This document shows positions 32,788 through 41,156 of a DNA stretch of 64,000 nt, one piece after another. The DNA comes from RYN-230 sp963760405 (GTDB lineage: Bacteria > Actinomycetota > Actinomycetes > Streptosporangiales > Streptosporangiaceae). Numbering within the stretch: the first letter of the stretch is position 1; every line of letters starts with the position of its first letter. The stretch covers positions 186,001-250,000 of the forward strand of contig CAVXCV010000009.1 of NCBI GenBank assembly GCA_963760405.1, read 5' to 3'. A program made the position numbers and the translations under genes. The notes beneath the pieces are model-generated. The model was given only the letters and a program-made list of their open reading frames with translations. It made no database searches and was not told the DNA's origin.

Positions 32788-34355
32788 GGCAGCCAGCGCG
32801 CATCCTGGTGGCGGAGCCAGGCCCGGCAGGGCTGGCCCTGGCCTTGCAAGCTCACGACCACGGCGCCGATGTGCGGATAGCCGAACGGCGGCCCGGTGCG
32901 TTCCGGCCTTCCCGCGCGTTGATCCTGCATCCCCGGACGCTGGAGGTGCTGCGCCCGCTCGGGGTCACCCAGGCGTTGCTGGACAGGGCCGACATCGCGC
33001 CTACCGCAGACCTGCATCTGGGCCGCCGGGTTATCCAGGTCAGCCTCGGCGACCTCGCGCTGCCAGACACGGCGTTCCCGCACTTGTCCCTGATCCGGCA
33101 GATGGACGTCGAGACGGTGCTCGCACAGGCACTGGCGGACCGCGGGGTCGAGGTGGAGCGCGGCACCGAACTGGTCAGGGTGCGCGATGGCCCGGGTGGG
33201 GTGCGGGCTGTCCTGCGCTCGCGCGGCACGGCGGCCGAGTCCCGTTTCACTTTTGTCGTCGGCTGCGATGGTCCCGCCAGTACGGTGCGGTCCCAGGCCG
33301 GCATCGGCTGGCCCGGGGGCCCGTACCCCGTCGAGGTCGTGCTCGCTGACGTGGATTTCAGCGATGATCTCGCCGGTCATGGCGCCCACGTCGTGGCCGG
33401 GCGGCGCGGGCTGGTATTCGTGTTCCACCTCGGCGAGCGGGCGGCCTGGCGGCTGCTCGCGACCCGGCCCGCCGGTCCTGGCCAGCTGCCGTTCGGGCAG
33501 CCCGGCCCGCCAGTCCCTGCCGTTGAGCTGCAGATGCTCCTGGACGAAGCGGGCCTGGGCGCGCGGATCACCGGCCTAGCCTGGTCCACGCGGATCAGGC
33601 TGCAGCACCGCGTGGCCGACCGGTTCCGCCGCGGGCGGCTCTACCTGGCCGGGGACGCAGCCCATGCCTACTCCCCGGCCACCGGCCAGGGGATGAACGC
33701 CGCCATCCAGGATGCGGCCAACCTCGGCTGGAAACTCGCGTTCGCAGGATGGCAACCAGGCAGTACCGCGCTGCTCGGTTCCTATGATCGCGAACGTCGG
33801 CCGGTGGCACGCCAGGCGCTCGGCCTGACGCACCTGGCGTTCTGGGGCGAAGCTTCCACCGGCCGTCTCCCGGCGCTGCTACGCGGCACGGTGGCGCCGC
33901 TTGCCGCGCCGGTGCTCCCCGCGCTCATCGGACGCCGGGACCTGGTCGCCACCGGAATCCGGGTGCTGTCGCAGCTGCGGGTCAGCTACCGCAGCAGCCC
34001 ACTGTCGGTAGACCGAGCACCATGCCGGGGCAGCGGGCCTCGCGCGGGTGACCGGCTGCCCGATAAGACGGTCAGTTCTGCCGGGCGCAGCGTCCGGTTG
34101 CACCAGCTGGTCGCCCAGCCTGGCGTGCATGTGCTGGTGGACCGCGATGCGGACAGGCTGGGCTCCTTGCCGCTGGGCCCGTTCGTCCATGTGCACCGTC
34201 TCACCAGCAACCCCGGGCGCGGCCTGATCGCTGTCCGCCCAGACGGCTACATCGGCTTCCGCAGCCAGACCGCCGAGGCAAACCAGCTGGCGGCCTGGCT
34301 CAGCCTGGTCCGGGCGACCGGTCATGGCGTTTCCACTCAGCATGCTGCGACATAG
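32784..34355 (+). CDS. FAD-dependent aromatic-ring monooxygenase (PheA/TfdB type)
   Basis: The 523-aa product has a class A flavoprotein hydroxylase fold: N-terminal ILVAEPGPAGLALALQAHDH, substrate-domain DGP motif in FVVGCDGPASTVR, and the second FAD motif LYLAGDAAHAYSPATGQGMN followed by AAIQDAANLGWKLA. These enzymes hydroxylate aromatic rings or polyketides using NAD(P)H and O2. In the first FAD motif (usually GxGPxGL) the first Gly is Glu (AEPGPAGL), a change that may affect cofactor binding. The C-terminal thioredoxin-like domain common in this family appears at about 440-520. GTG start overlaps the preceding gene. Confidence 0.83.
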   Translation: MRQPARILVAEPGPAGLALALQAHDHGADVRIAERRPGAFRPSRALILHPRTLEVLRPLGVTQALLDRADIAPTADLHLGRRVIQVSLGDLALPDTAFPHLSLIRQMDVETVLAQALADRGVEVERGTELVRVRDGPGGVRAVLRSRGTAAESRFTFVVGCDGPASTVRSQAGIGWPGGPYPVEVVLADVDFSDDLAGHGAHVVAGRRGLVFVFHLGERAAWRLLATRPAGPGQLPFGQPGPPVPAVELQMLLDEAGLGARITGLAWSTRIRLQHRVADRFRRGRLYLAGDAAHAYSPATGQGMNAAIQDAANLGWKLAFAGWQPGSTALLGSYDRERRPVARQALGLTHLAFWGEASTGRLPALLRGTVAPLAAPVLPALIGRRDLVATGIRVLSQLRVSYRSSPLSVDRAPCRGSGPRAGDRLPDKTVSSAGRSVRLHQLVAQPGVHVLVDRDADRLGSLPLGPFVHVHRLTSNPGRGLIAVRPDGYIGFRSQTAEANQLAAWLSLVRATGHGVSTQHAAT

Positions 34356-34394
34356 TTCCCGGCTCCGGGCAGGCCTGGCGGTCGTCGTGTCACG

Positions 34395-34874
34395 ATGAGG
34401 GCCATGCGCGTGCAGCGGTTCGGTGCCCTGGTCGCTGCTGGTCCTGGTGGCCGCGGGGTGGTGGTGGTCCCGTTTGACCCAGATCAGGTGTGGGGTGCCA
34501 AGGCTGAGCATCCCGCCGGCGGGACGATCGACGGCCAGCGGGTCCGCGGGACGATCTCGCCCGGCGGCAGCGGGTGGGTGCTCACCGTGAGCCCGATGTG
34601 GATGCGCGACGCGGGCGTTACCGTCGGCGCAGATGTGCTCGTTGAGCTGGCGCCGGAAGGTCCGCAGCGGGGCGATCTGGCTGAGGACATCGCTGCCGCG
34701 CTCGCGGCTAACCCGGCTGCGGCGGCGTTCTTCGACACGCTGGCGCAGTTCTACCGCAAGGCCTACCTCCGCTGGATCGATGCGACGACTCGCCGGCCAG
34801 AGCTGCGTGCGGCGCGCATCGCTGAGGTCGTGGACCTGCTCGCGGCCGGCGTTAAACAGCGGCCACGATCGTGA
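34395..34874 (+). CDS. DUF1905/YdeI (OmdA)-type protein
   Basis: The 159-aa product (ATG 34404 is an alternative start) joins an N-terminal DUF1905-like beta domain (VVVPFDPDQVWGAKAEHPAG, VRGTISPGGSGWVLTV) with a short C-terminal YdeI/OmdA helix motif (AAFFDTLAQFYRKAYLRWID, then RAARIAEVVDLLAAGVKQR). The family is named after a bacteriocin-protection or OmpD-associated gene; in Gram-positives its role is unknown. It is downstream of the flavin monooxygenase by about 40 bp and could be in the same transcript. Confidence 0.78.
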   Translation: MRAMRVQRFGALVAAGPGGRGVVVVPFDPDQVWGAKAEHPAGGTIDGQRVRGTISPGGSGWVLTVSPMWMRDAGVTVGADVLVELAPEGPQRGDLAEDIAAALAANPAAAAFFDTLAQFYRKAYLRWIDATTRRPELRAARIAEVVDLLAAGVKQRPRS

Positions 34875-34915
34875 CCGCATCGCCGGTGCCGGGTGGGCCA
34901 GGCTGGGCTTGGACG

Positions 34916-36028
34916 TCATCGCGGGGGCGCGAACGGGGGGCTGGGCGGCTCGCCCCACCAGCCGCGCAGGAACCTCGCGGCCTGTTCGCAGGCTCCGGCG
35001 AGCGGGCCGTCATGATGGCGCAGCGCCTGGACTATGAGCTGCGTGATGGTGCCTTCGACGGCAGCCATGACCTCGCCCGGGGTGGCCTCGGCGGCCGACC
35101 GGTAGCCGATCACCGCGCCCGCGTTGCAGACGAAGTCGGGCAGCGGCACGATGCCGCGACGGCGGAGCTCGTCGGCTCCCTGCGCGGTGTACGGCGCGTT
35201 CGCGGCGGGCGCGACGACCCGCACCCCCGGTGGCAGCAGTCCGGCCTCCCGGGCACCGATCGCGCCGGGCCGGGCCCCGGGGACCACGACATCAGCTGAC
35301 ACCGCCGTGAACAGTTCCGCGGCCGGCCCGGCCGGCCGGGCATAGCGGGTGACGCACGCGTCGCCGTGCACACGGCGCAGCGCGAGCAGTACCTCGACGT
35401 CCAGTCCCGAGGGATCCGCGATGTATCCAGCCACGGTGGACACGGCGACCACCCGGCCGCCGCGGCGGGTGACCTCACGGGCCACCCCGCCGCCGACCTT
35501 GCCGAACCCCTCGATGGCCACCGAACGGCCGTCCCAGCCCCAGCCCCACCTGGCGCTCAGCGCCGCCTCAGCGGCCGCTGCCACGCCGTACCCGGTCAGC
35601 AGATCTTCGAACGGCACGCCGCCTACGACGGAACGCATGGCCGCTGGCGCGGCGCGCCGCTCGCGCAGCAGGGCGAAGTCCTCCTCGGCCGTGCCCATGT
35701 CCGGTCCGGTCAGGAACCGGCCCGCATCGGCCAGCGGCCTGATCTCCGCGCAGAACCGGGCCATCAGGGCGGCCTTGGCCGCGGGTTCCGCCGGATCCCC
35801 GCGCACCCCTGCCTTGGCGCCGCCGACCCGCTCACCCAGCACGGCGAACTTGTAGGTCATCGCCCGGGCCAGCAGCGCCACCTCAGCCACGCTGACATCC
35901 GGCGCCAGCCGCGTCCCGCCGGCCGACACCGGCACGCCAGGCAGATCGAACACCACAAACCCGGGGACCGAGTCCAGCTCGACGATCTCCGGGCCGCTAC
36001 CATCCCGCCCTGCCAGCGGTTCACCCAT
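34916..36028 (-). CDS. Glu/Leu/Phe/Val-family amino-acid dehydrogenase
   Basis: NAD-dependent oxidative deaminase of amino acids. The 370-aa product has the N-terminal catalytic lysines in MTYKFAVLGERVGGAKAGVR, the PDMGTAEEDFALL loop, and a Rossmann domain VAIEGFGKVGGGVAREVTRR. The C-terminal CNAGAVIGYRSAAEATPGEV is typical of leucine/valine dehydrogenases. The usual GGxKGG motif is GGAKAG here, so one Gly is replaced. Length agrees with the leucine/valine dehydrogenase branch (about 365 aa). It is convergent with the OmdA-type gene and separated from the DoxX gene by 277 bp without a recognisable feature. Confidence 0.86.
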   Translation of the reverse strand: MGEPLAGRDGSGPEIVELDSVPGFVVFDLPGVPVSAGGTRLAPDVSVAEVALLARAMTYKFAVLGERVGGAKAGVRGDPAEPAAKAALMARFCAEIRPLADAGRFLTGPDMGTAEEDFALLRERRAAPAAMRSVVGGVPFEDLLTGYGVAAAAEAALSARWGWGWDGRSVAIEGFGKVGGGVAREVTRRGGRVVAVSTVAGYIADPSGLDVEVLLALRRVHGDACVTRYARPAGPAAELFTAVSADVVVPGARPGAIGAREAGLLPPGVRVVAPAANAPYTAQGADELRRRGIVPLPDFVCNAGAVIGYRSAAEATPGEVMAAVEGTITQLIVQALRHHDGPLAGACEQAARFLRGWWGEPPSPPFAPPR

Positions 36029-36305
36029 CCTGCTATCTCCGATGATCAGATCGCGCCCGGCCTGGCCTCCGCCGCACGTAACCGCGCAGCCAGTGCCGCA
36101 CTACCCCGCGGCCTGGGCGATCACGCTACCCGCCCGGTGCCCGTTGCGTTCCGGCATGCTGGCCACATGGCTGAAGCTGAGCCCTGGCCGATCGCGACCG
36201 CGCACTCGCGGTCACGGAGGCAGATGCCGCTCCCCTCGCGACCGCCGTGCGGCCGGCGCGTACAGTCCTGCTGAAGCAGATTCCCCCGGACCGTATCGAG
36301 GCGCT

Positions 36306-36731
36306 ATGACCACGACCCTGCGCATCCTGGCGCCGTTGCGCCCTGCCGCCCGCATGCTCACCGGATCCACCTATGTGCTGCTCGGCTTCGACGCCCTGCG
36401 GGCGCCGGGCGGCCGCGTCGATCAGGCCGCCCCGGTGCTGGCCGCGGTCCGCACGGTGGTTCCCCTTCCCGCCGACGATGAGCTGGTGGTGCGGGGGAAC
36501 GCCGCCGTGCAGGTGCTGGCCGGCGCGCTGCTTGCGCTCGGCATAGCCCCGCGGATGTCCGCCCTGGCCCTGGCCGGCTCCCTGGTCCCCACCACCCTGG
36601 CCGGGCACGCGTACTGGACGATCGAGGACCCGGCCGTCCGCAAGCTGCAGCGGATCCAGTTCCATAAGAACTTGGCCATGATCGGCGGGCTGCTGTTCGC
36701 CGCGCTCGACGAGCCGCAGGCCCGTCCCTAG
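36306..36731 (+). CDS. DoxX-family membrane protein
   Basis: The 141-aa product starts MTTTLRILAPLRPAARMLTG and shows about four hydrophobic segments: YVLLGFDALRAPGG region, AAVQVLAGALLALGIAP, MSALALAGSLVPTTLAGHAY and LAMIGGLLFAAL. The motif FHKNLAMIGGLL near the end is typical of DoxX proteins, which sit in the membrane and in mycobacteria work with thiol-redox enzymes. It converges with the VOC/sigma pair, overlapping by 4 bp. Frame upstream of 36306 is open but not protein-like. Confidence 0.82.
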   Translation: MTTTLRILAPLRPAARMLTGSTYVLLGFDALRAPGGRVDQAAPVLAAVRTVVPLPADDELVVRGNAAVQVLAGALLALGIAPRMSALALAGSLVPTTLAGHAYWTIEDPAVRKLQRIQFHKNLAMIGGLLFAALDEPQARP

Positions 36732-37243
36732 CGGCCCGGCCGCCCGGCGAGCCTGGCCTCGGGCAGGACCGGCTCGAAGAGCTCGACCGGGTTACCCGAG
36801 GGGTCTTCCAGGAGTGCCTGGCGCACTCCGATGCCGGTGACGATCCCGTGACGGAACCGCACGCCCCGGGCGCGAAGTGCCTCGACCGCCGCCCCGAGGT
36901 CGGGGACCTGGATCACCATGCGGTTCCAGCCGCCAGGGCCGGGCCGCGTCCCGCCCGGCAGGGCGTGAGCGCTGCCCGGCACGCTCAGCAGCAGGCGCAG
37001 GCCGCCGTGGTAGAGCATGGCGAAGGCCGGGGAAGGCCGCAGCTCCTCCTCGAAGCCGAGATCAGCACAGTAGAACGCCACCGCGGCGCCGAGGTCGGCG
37101 ACAAAGTACCGGATGGTCGCGCTGCCGGTGGCCACTGGCGGTTGCTCGTGCCGAAGGCGGCGGAGCAGGCTGGCGGTGAACTCCGGCCGTGGCTCGACGG
37201 GCACGATCGGCAGGCGTAGCGCCTCGAGCGGGTCAGCCGTCAT
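36728..37243 (-). CDS. VOC-fold protein with an anti-sigma-like N-terminal segment, paired with an ECF sigma factor
   Basis: The 171-aa product has two parts. Residues 1-35 (DPLEALRLPIVPVEPRPEFT ASLLRRLR) resemble the short N-terminal region seen in proteins encoded with certain ECF sigma factors. Residues 40-165 are one VOC module: IRYFVADLGAAVAFYCADLG, LLLSVPGS, MVIQVPDLGAAVEALRARGV and LLEDPSGNPVELFEPV. It overlaps the sigma gene by 11 bp, so it is coupled and may sense a ligand and control the sigma factor. That role is inferred from gene order; no zinc anti-sigma motif is present. Confidence 0.78.
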   Translation of the reverse strand: MTADPLEALRLPIVPVEPRPEFTASLLRRLRHEQPPVATGSATIRYFVADLGAAVAFYCADLGFEEELRPSPAFAMLYHGGLRLLLSVPGSAHALPGGTRPGPGGWNRMVIQVPDLGAAVEALRARGVRFRHGIVTGIGVRQALLEDPSGNPVELFEPVLPEARLAGRPGR

Positions 37244-37757
37244 GACCGTTCCCCTCGTTGTAGACGTGACGAAGCGCGACCCGGGCCCGGGCCAGGAGCG
37301 TCTCGGTCGCATGCAGGCTGCGGCCGAGCTGCCCGGCGACCTCGGCCACCGGCAGGCCGTCCAGGTAGCGCAGCGTGAGCGCGGCGCGGTGCGGGGCGGA
37401 CAGGCGGGCCAGCGCAGCATGGGCAGCCTCGACATCGAGATGCTCGTCCCACGGGTCCGCTGCCTGGTCGGCCGCGCGGCCGATAACGCCGAAGCTGCGG
37501 CGCTCCCGTTCCGCCCGCCGCCAGTGGTCGACCAGCTTGTGGCGGGCCACGCCGACCAGCCAGCCCATGGTGAGCTCTGGTGGATGTTCCTGCCGGGCCG
37601 CCGCCACTGCCGCCACGAACGTCTCCGCTGTCAGGTCCTCAGCCAGCGCGGTGCTGCCGCAGCGCGGCAGGAGGTAGCCGTAGACCTGCGGAAGGGCGCG
37701 CCGGTACAGGGCGGCTACCGGATCGTCTCCGCCCGCGGCTTCTTGCTTCACAGCCAC
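37233..37757 (-). CDS. ECF-type sigma factor
   Basis: The 174-aa product has region 2 (ALYRRALPQVYGYLLPRCGS then LAEDLTAETFVAAVAA, with MGWLVGVARHKLVDHWRR) and region 4 (AALARLSAPHRAALTLRYLD GLPVAEVAGQLGRSLHATET LLARARVAL). Length and the absence of regions 1 and 3 fit ECF sigma factors. It directs RNA polymerase to a small regulon. No transmembrane anti-sigma gene is adjacent; the coupled downstream VOC protein may take that place. Confidence 0.88.
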   Translation of the reverse strand: MAVKQEAAGGDDPVAALYRRALPQVYGYLLPRCGSTALAEDLTAETFVAAVAAARQEHPPELTMGWLVGVARHKLVDHWRRAERERRSFGVIGRAADQAADPWDEHLDVEAAHAALARLSAPHRAALTLRYLDGLPVAEVAGQLGRSLHATETLLARARVALRHVYNEGNGHDG

Positions 37758-37931
37758 ACCAGATCATCGTCCGGCAACCCGCGATTCCGAACATGGCCAG
37801 CCAGAAATGCCGTCATGATAGTGATCTTGGTGAGGTCGACGGCCTCGTAGACTACTTGATGTCGATCGACGGTCATCCTCAGGTTTCCGGCAGAGTGGGC
37901 CTACGAGGGCGTCCCGACGAGAAGAGCAGCC

Positions 37932-38903
37932 ATGAGCGACCCTGGCGTCCCGCGTGTCGCCGTCTACATCGACTTCGACAACATCGTGATCTCACGGTAT
38001 GACCAGGTTCACGGCCGGGGCCAGTTCCAGCGTGACAAGGTCCGCGGGTTCGACACGGCCGACAGATCGGCTGGTCCCGACATCGCGGAGAAGGTCCGGC
38101 GCGCCACCGTGGATGTCGGCGCAGTGATCGACTTCGCCTCATCGTTTGGCACCCTCGTGCTCACCCGCGCCTATGCGGACTGGTCCGCCCCGGTGAACGC
38201 CGACTACCGCGGCCAGCTCGTCAGCCGGGCAGTGGACCTGGTGCAGCTCTTTCCGGCCGCTGCCTACGCCAAGAATGGTGCCGACATCAGGCTGGCCGTG
38301 GATGCGGTGGAGGACATGTTCCGCCTGCCCGACCTGACTCACGTGGTGATCGTGGCCGGCGACTCGGATTACATCGCCCTCGCCCAGCGGTGCCGGCGGC
38401 TGGGCCGCTACGTCGTGGGCGTCGGGGTGGCCGGCTCGACCAGCCGGGCGCTCGCCGCAGCATGTGACGAGCTGGTGACGTACGACGCGCTCCCGGGCAT
38501 CACGCCCGCCGACGTCCCCCAGCCCACCGCACGGGCGGCCAGCGCCCAGGCGGAAGATGAGGAACCTGGCAGCGCACCGCCCGCCCGCAGCTCGCGACGG
38601 ACCAGGCGGCCAGCGGCCGCGGTGATCGACGAGACTGAGCCCGAGCCCGAAGACCCGCAAGAACTGGCGACCAGGCTGCTCGAACGGGCGCTGCGACTCG
38701 GCCAGGAAAAAGATGACGCGGACTGGCTGCATAGCTCCGCGGTGAAGAGCCAGATGAGGCGGATGGACCCGTCGTTCAGCGAAAAGGCGCTTGGCTACCG
38801 TTCCTTCTCAGACTTCGTGAAGTCACGAGAAGCCGTCGCCGAGCTCGACGAGACGAACCCGGTGCGGCTCGTGCGGCTGAACCCGGCCTTGACCGGGCAT
38901 TAG
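37932..38903 (+). CDS. NYN-domain (LabA-like) ribonuclease-fold protein with C-terminal OHA/LOTUS-like domain
   Basis: The 323-aa product has an N-terminal NYN/PIN-like nuclease domain: VAVYIDFDNIVISRYDQ with Asp14 and Asp16, the central NGADIRLAVDAVEDMF, and VVIVAGDSDYIALAQRCR with acidic residues expected to bind Mg2+. A charged, Pro/Ala-rich linker (about 200-240) leads to DADWLHSSAVKSQMRRMDPS and EKALGYRSFSDFVKSRE, a LOTUS/OST-HTH-like winged-helix domain that binds RNA in relatives. So a structure-specific RNA nuclease is likely; its target is unknown. It stands alone, with 174 bp upstream and a G-quadruplex-type sequence downstream. Confidence 0.85.
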   Translation: MSDPGVPRVAVYIDFDNIVISRYDQVHGRGQFQRDKVRGFDTADRSAGPDIAEKVRRATVDVGAVIDFASSFGTLVLTRAYADWSAPVNADYRGQLVSRAVDLVQLFPAAAYAKNGADIRLAVDAVEDMFRLPDLTHVVIVAGDSDYIALAQRCRRLGRYVVGVGVAGSTSRALAAACDELVTYDALPGITPADVPQPTARAASAQAEDEEPGSAPPARSSRRTRRPAAAVIDETEPEPEDPQELATRLLERALRLGQEKDDADWLHSSAVKSQMRRMDPSFSEKALGYRSFSDFVKSREAVAELDETNPVRLVRLNPALTGH

Positions 38904-38955
38904 GGCAGAGCATCCAACGGTCGGTCGAGGCCGGCGCCGCGACTATGCGCCGCCC

Positions 38956-38996
38956 GGGGGGACCTCCGGGGGGCTCAGGGGGGAAATACCGGGGGG
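38956..38996 (+). other. Four runs of six guanines: G-quadruplex-type sequence
   Basis: G6 runs at 38956-38961, 38968-38973, 38978-38983 and 38991-38996 are separated by loops of 6, 4 and 7 nt. This meets the strictest G-quadruplex pattern with unusually long runs. It lies on the coding strand 63 bp before the monooxygenase start, hence probably in its 5' untranslated leader, and 53 bp after the NYN gene stop. A role in translation or transcription control is inferred. Confidence 0.7.
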
Positions 38997-39058
38997 AAGT
39001 TCCCGGCTGGTGTGAACAAGGGATCTGCGTTGACGTGTCCCCATGGTCCGGAGGAAGC

Positions 39059-39427
39059 ATGCCCCCGCAGTCGTCTTCAGCAACGAACACCCCGCCCGTG
39101 GCCCGGGAACAACCCGGCGAGGTCGCCGTCGTGGTGCGGTACCAGGTCAAGGCCGGGCACGGCGACGAGGTCGCCGCGCTGCTCAGCCGGCATACCGCGG
39201 CCACCCGGGAGGAGCCTGGCTGCCGGGAGTTCGTCGCGCTGCGTACCGTCGGTAACCCCGGTGCTTTCGTGCTCTACGAGCGGTACGAGAGCCAGGCGGC
39301 GTTTGAGGCGCACCAGGCCAGCCCTCATTTCGAGAGATTCGTCCTCGGCCAGATCCGCCCGCTGCTGGACGACCGCGTCCTCGAGTACTGCCAGCTCATC
39401 GCCCCGGCCCCGGACACCTCCGGGTAG
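39059..39427 (+). CDS. Antibiotic-biosynthesis-monooxygenase-type (ABM) protein
   Basis: The 122-aa product has an extended N-terminus of 20 polar residues, then a dimeric ferredoxin-like ABM domain: VAVVVRYQVKAGHGDEVAAL, TREEPGCREFVALRT, FVLYERYESQAAFEAHQAS and HFERFVLGQIRPLL. These match YgiN-like quinol monooxygenases. The start at 39059 is supported by GGAGGAAG a few bases upstream. It is intact, unlike the remnant at 17.4 kb. A G-quadruplex-type sequence lies in the presumed leader. Confidence 0.86.
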   Translation: MPPQSSSATNTPPVAREQPGEVAVVVRYQVKAGHGDEVAALLSRHTAATREEPGCREFVALRTVGNPGAFVLYERYESQAAFEAHQASPHFERFVLGQIRPLLDDRVLEYCQLIAPAPDTSG

Positions 39428-39525
39428 CCGGTCAACAGCCCGGATCGAGCCCTGGCCGCCGACGGTGACGGTGCCATCTCTGTTGTCCGGAATCGCCCCG
39501 TGGGCCCCCTTGCAGCTGATGGGGC

Positions 39526-40461
39526 CTAACTGCTGACGGTCCGCCCCCGGGTGGCCGGGAACAGGCCGTCCGGCGGGGCAGGCGAGGGCTCGGCCCGCGC
39601 GTCGGTGACCGGCTTGGCCGCAGCGGCGAACCGGTTCAGCTCCCCGCCGTGCACGACGCGGGCCGGGAATGGGTCCCCGGCTGCCCGCCGGGCCAGCTCC
39701 GCCACCGGCAGTTCGGGCCAGCCCGCGGCCAGCACCAGGTTGCCGAACCGGCGCCCGCGCAACACGGCGGCCTCGGCGATCAGGCAGGCCTGCGGGAACA
39801 CCGAGCGCACCGTCGCCACCTGGGCCCGGGCGTAGGCCAGTGGCGGGCCGTCGCCGATGTTGGCGGCGGACAGCCCCGCCGGGGCCAGAACCCGGGCCAG
39901 CTCAGCGGCGAACTCGGCCGAGGTGAGGTGCGGCGGGGTCCGCGCTCCGGCGAACAGGTCGGTGATGACCACGTCGAAGAAGGCTGCGGGCAGCTGCTCC
40001 AGCACGGCGCGGGCATCGCCGACCCGCACCCGTACCCGCCCAGCCATGTTCGCGCCGCTCCGGCAGGCCCGGGGCCCGCCCGCATGACGGCTGGGCTGGC
40101 TGAGCGGTAGCTGCCGCCGGACCAGCTCGGCCAGCGCGGCATCCGACTCCACCGCGAGCTGGCTGGACCGGGGCCGGGTGGCCGCCACGTACCGGGCCAG
40201 GGTCAGCCCGCCGCCGCCCAGGTGCAGGACCCGCAGCGGCTCCCCAGCCGGTGCCGCCAGGTCCACCAGGTGCCCGATCCGGCGCACATACTCGAACTCC
40301 AGGTACTCCGGGTCATCGAGGTCGACGTGGGACTGCGGGGTGCCGTCCACCAGCAGCGTCCATGCCCGGGGCCGGTCCGGGTCGCCGACCAGCTCGGCCA
40401 CGCCCGACTCGACCTCCCGCCGGATGGGCGGGCGGCCGCCGCCTGGCTGCCGGTGGGCCAT
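39526..40461 (-). CDS. Spermidine-synthase-like methyltransferase-fold protein
   Basis: The 311-aa product has the aminopropyltransferase/methyltransferase fold: SHVDLDDPEYLEFEYVRRIG, the nucleotide-binding VLHLGGGGLTLARYVAATRP, an acidic residue in LAVESD, VGDARAVLEQLP and FDVVITDLFAGARTP. These features match the spermidine-synthase family copies common in actinobacteria, which often lack demonstrated polyamine synthesis. An insert of about 25 residues (SQPSRHAGGPRACRSGANMA) lies between the SAM loop and the next strand. Met 40461 was preferred to 40476. Confidence 0.8.
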   Translation of the reverse strand: MAHRQPGGGRPPIRREVESGVAELVGDPDRPRAWTLLVDGTPQSHVDLDDPEYLEFEYVRRIGHLVDLAAPAGEPLRVLHLGGGGLTLARYVAATRPRSSQLAVESDAALAELVRRQLPLSQPSRHAGGPRACRSGANMAGRVRVRVGDARAVLEQLPAAFFDVVITDLFAGARTPPHLTSAEFAAELARVLAPAGLSAANIGDGPPLAYARAQVATVRSVFPQACLIAEAAVLRGRRFGNLVLAAGWPELPVAELARRAAGDPFPARVVHGGELNRFAAAAKPVTDARAEPSPAPPDGLFPATRGRTVSS

Positions 40462-40539
40462 AGCGCCCAGTATCACCCGCCTGGTCCCGGTCGCCGGTGA
40501 CCGGGGAGGGAGGCGGTGACCCGGAGCACTGCGGGCGCC

Positions 40540-40568
40540 TTGTCGCTTTCCACGGTAAAACGTAATAT
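40540..40568 (+). promoter_or_regulatory. Promoter of the ArsR-type gene, probably leaderless
   Basis: A -35 like TTGTCG (40540-40545) and a -10 like TAATAT (40563-40568) are 17 bp apart. Transcription would begin within a few bases of the ATG at 40578, implying a leaderless or near-leaderless mRNA; no ribosome binding site is seen. ACGTAATATCGT around the -10 has short inverted ends and may be the operator. Confidence 0.55.
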
Positions 40569-40577
40569 CGTAGATTC

Positions 40578-41156
40578 ATGGAAACCGGGCAGGACCGCGA
40601 CGACCTCGCGGCGCGGGTCAGTGAGCTGGAGCGGCGGGTGGCGCAACTCGAGGACGGCCGCCCCGCGGCGCAGCCGCCCGCACCGGTCGTGGACCCGGAG
40701 CGGTTCTGGGCGCTCGCCCGGCTGGCCGAGCGGACCGGCCCGGAGTTCGACCGGGACGGGGTGGCGGGCAGCCTGCTCTACGCGGGCCGCGCCCGTACCC
40801 CCGGCGGCGGCGACCTGATCTGGCAGGTGGAGCACCCGCTGCCCGGGGTGCTGACCGAGGGCTGGGAGGAAGCGGCCGGCCTGCTCGCCGCGCTCGGCAA
40901 CCCGGTCCGGCTGGAGATCGTGCGCACGTTGCTGCTCGGCGGCGGGACCATCCAGGAACTACAGGAGATCCCCGGGCTGGGCACCTCGGGCCAGCTCTAC
41001 CACCACCTGCGCGACTTGCAGGCTGCGGGCCTGGTCACCCAGCGCCGCCGCGGCCACTACGGCGTGCCCGGCGACAAGGTCATCCCGGCCCTGATCATCA
41101 TCGCCGCGGCCGCCAGTATGGCCGCCGTAGGGGCGGCCGCCGAGGAGGCGCGGTGA
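40578..41156 (+). CDS. ArsR-type winged-helix transcriptional regulator
   Basis: The 192-aa product has a coiled N-terminus (LAARVSELERRVAQLE), a middle region, and an ArsR-like winged helix: AAGLLAALGNPVRLEIVRTL, ELQEIPGLGTSGQLYHHLRD and LQAAGLVTQRRRGHYGVPG. The C-terminal ALIIIAAAASMAAVG is hydrophobic and could be a dimer helix. No metal-binding Cys pattern is seen. It overlaps the DedA-type gene by 4 bp, so the regulator, membrane protein and serine hydrolase likely form one operon. Confidence 0.85.
   Translation: METGQDRDDLAARVSELERRVAQLEDGRPAAQPPAPVVDPERFWALARLAERTGPEFDRDGVAGSLLYAGRARTPGGGDLIWQVEHPLPGVLTEGWEEAAGLLAALGNPVRLEIVRTLLLGGGTIQELQEIPGLGTSGQLYHHLRDLQAAGLVTQRRRGHYGVPGDKVIPALIIIAAAASMAAVGAAAEEAR

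Noticed and set aside
40313..40835. Minus-strand frames between the spermidine-synthase-like and ArsR-type genes
   Set aside because: They overlap the ArsR-type gene and its promoter and have shadow composition.
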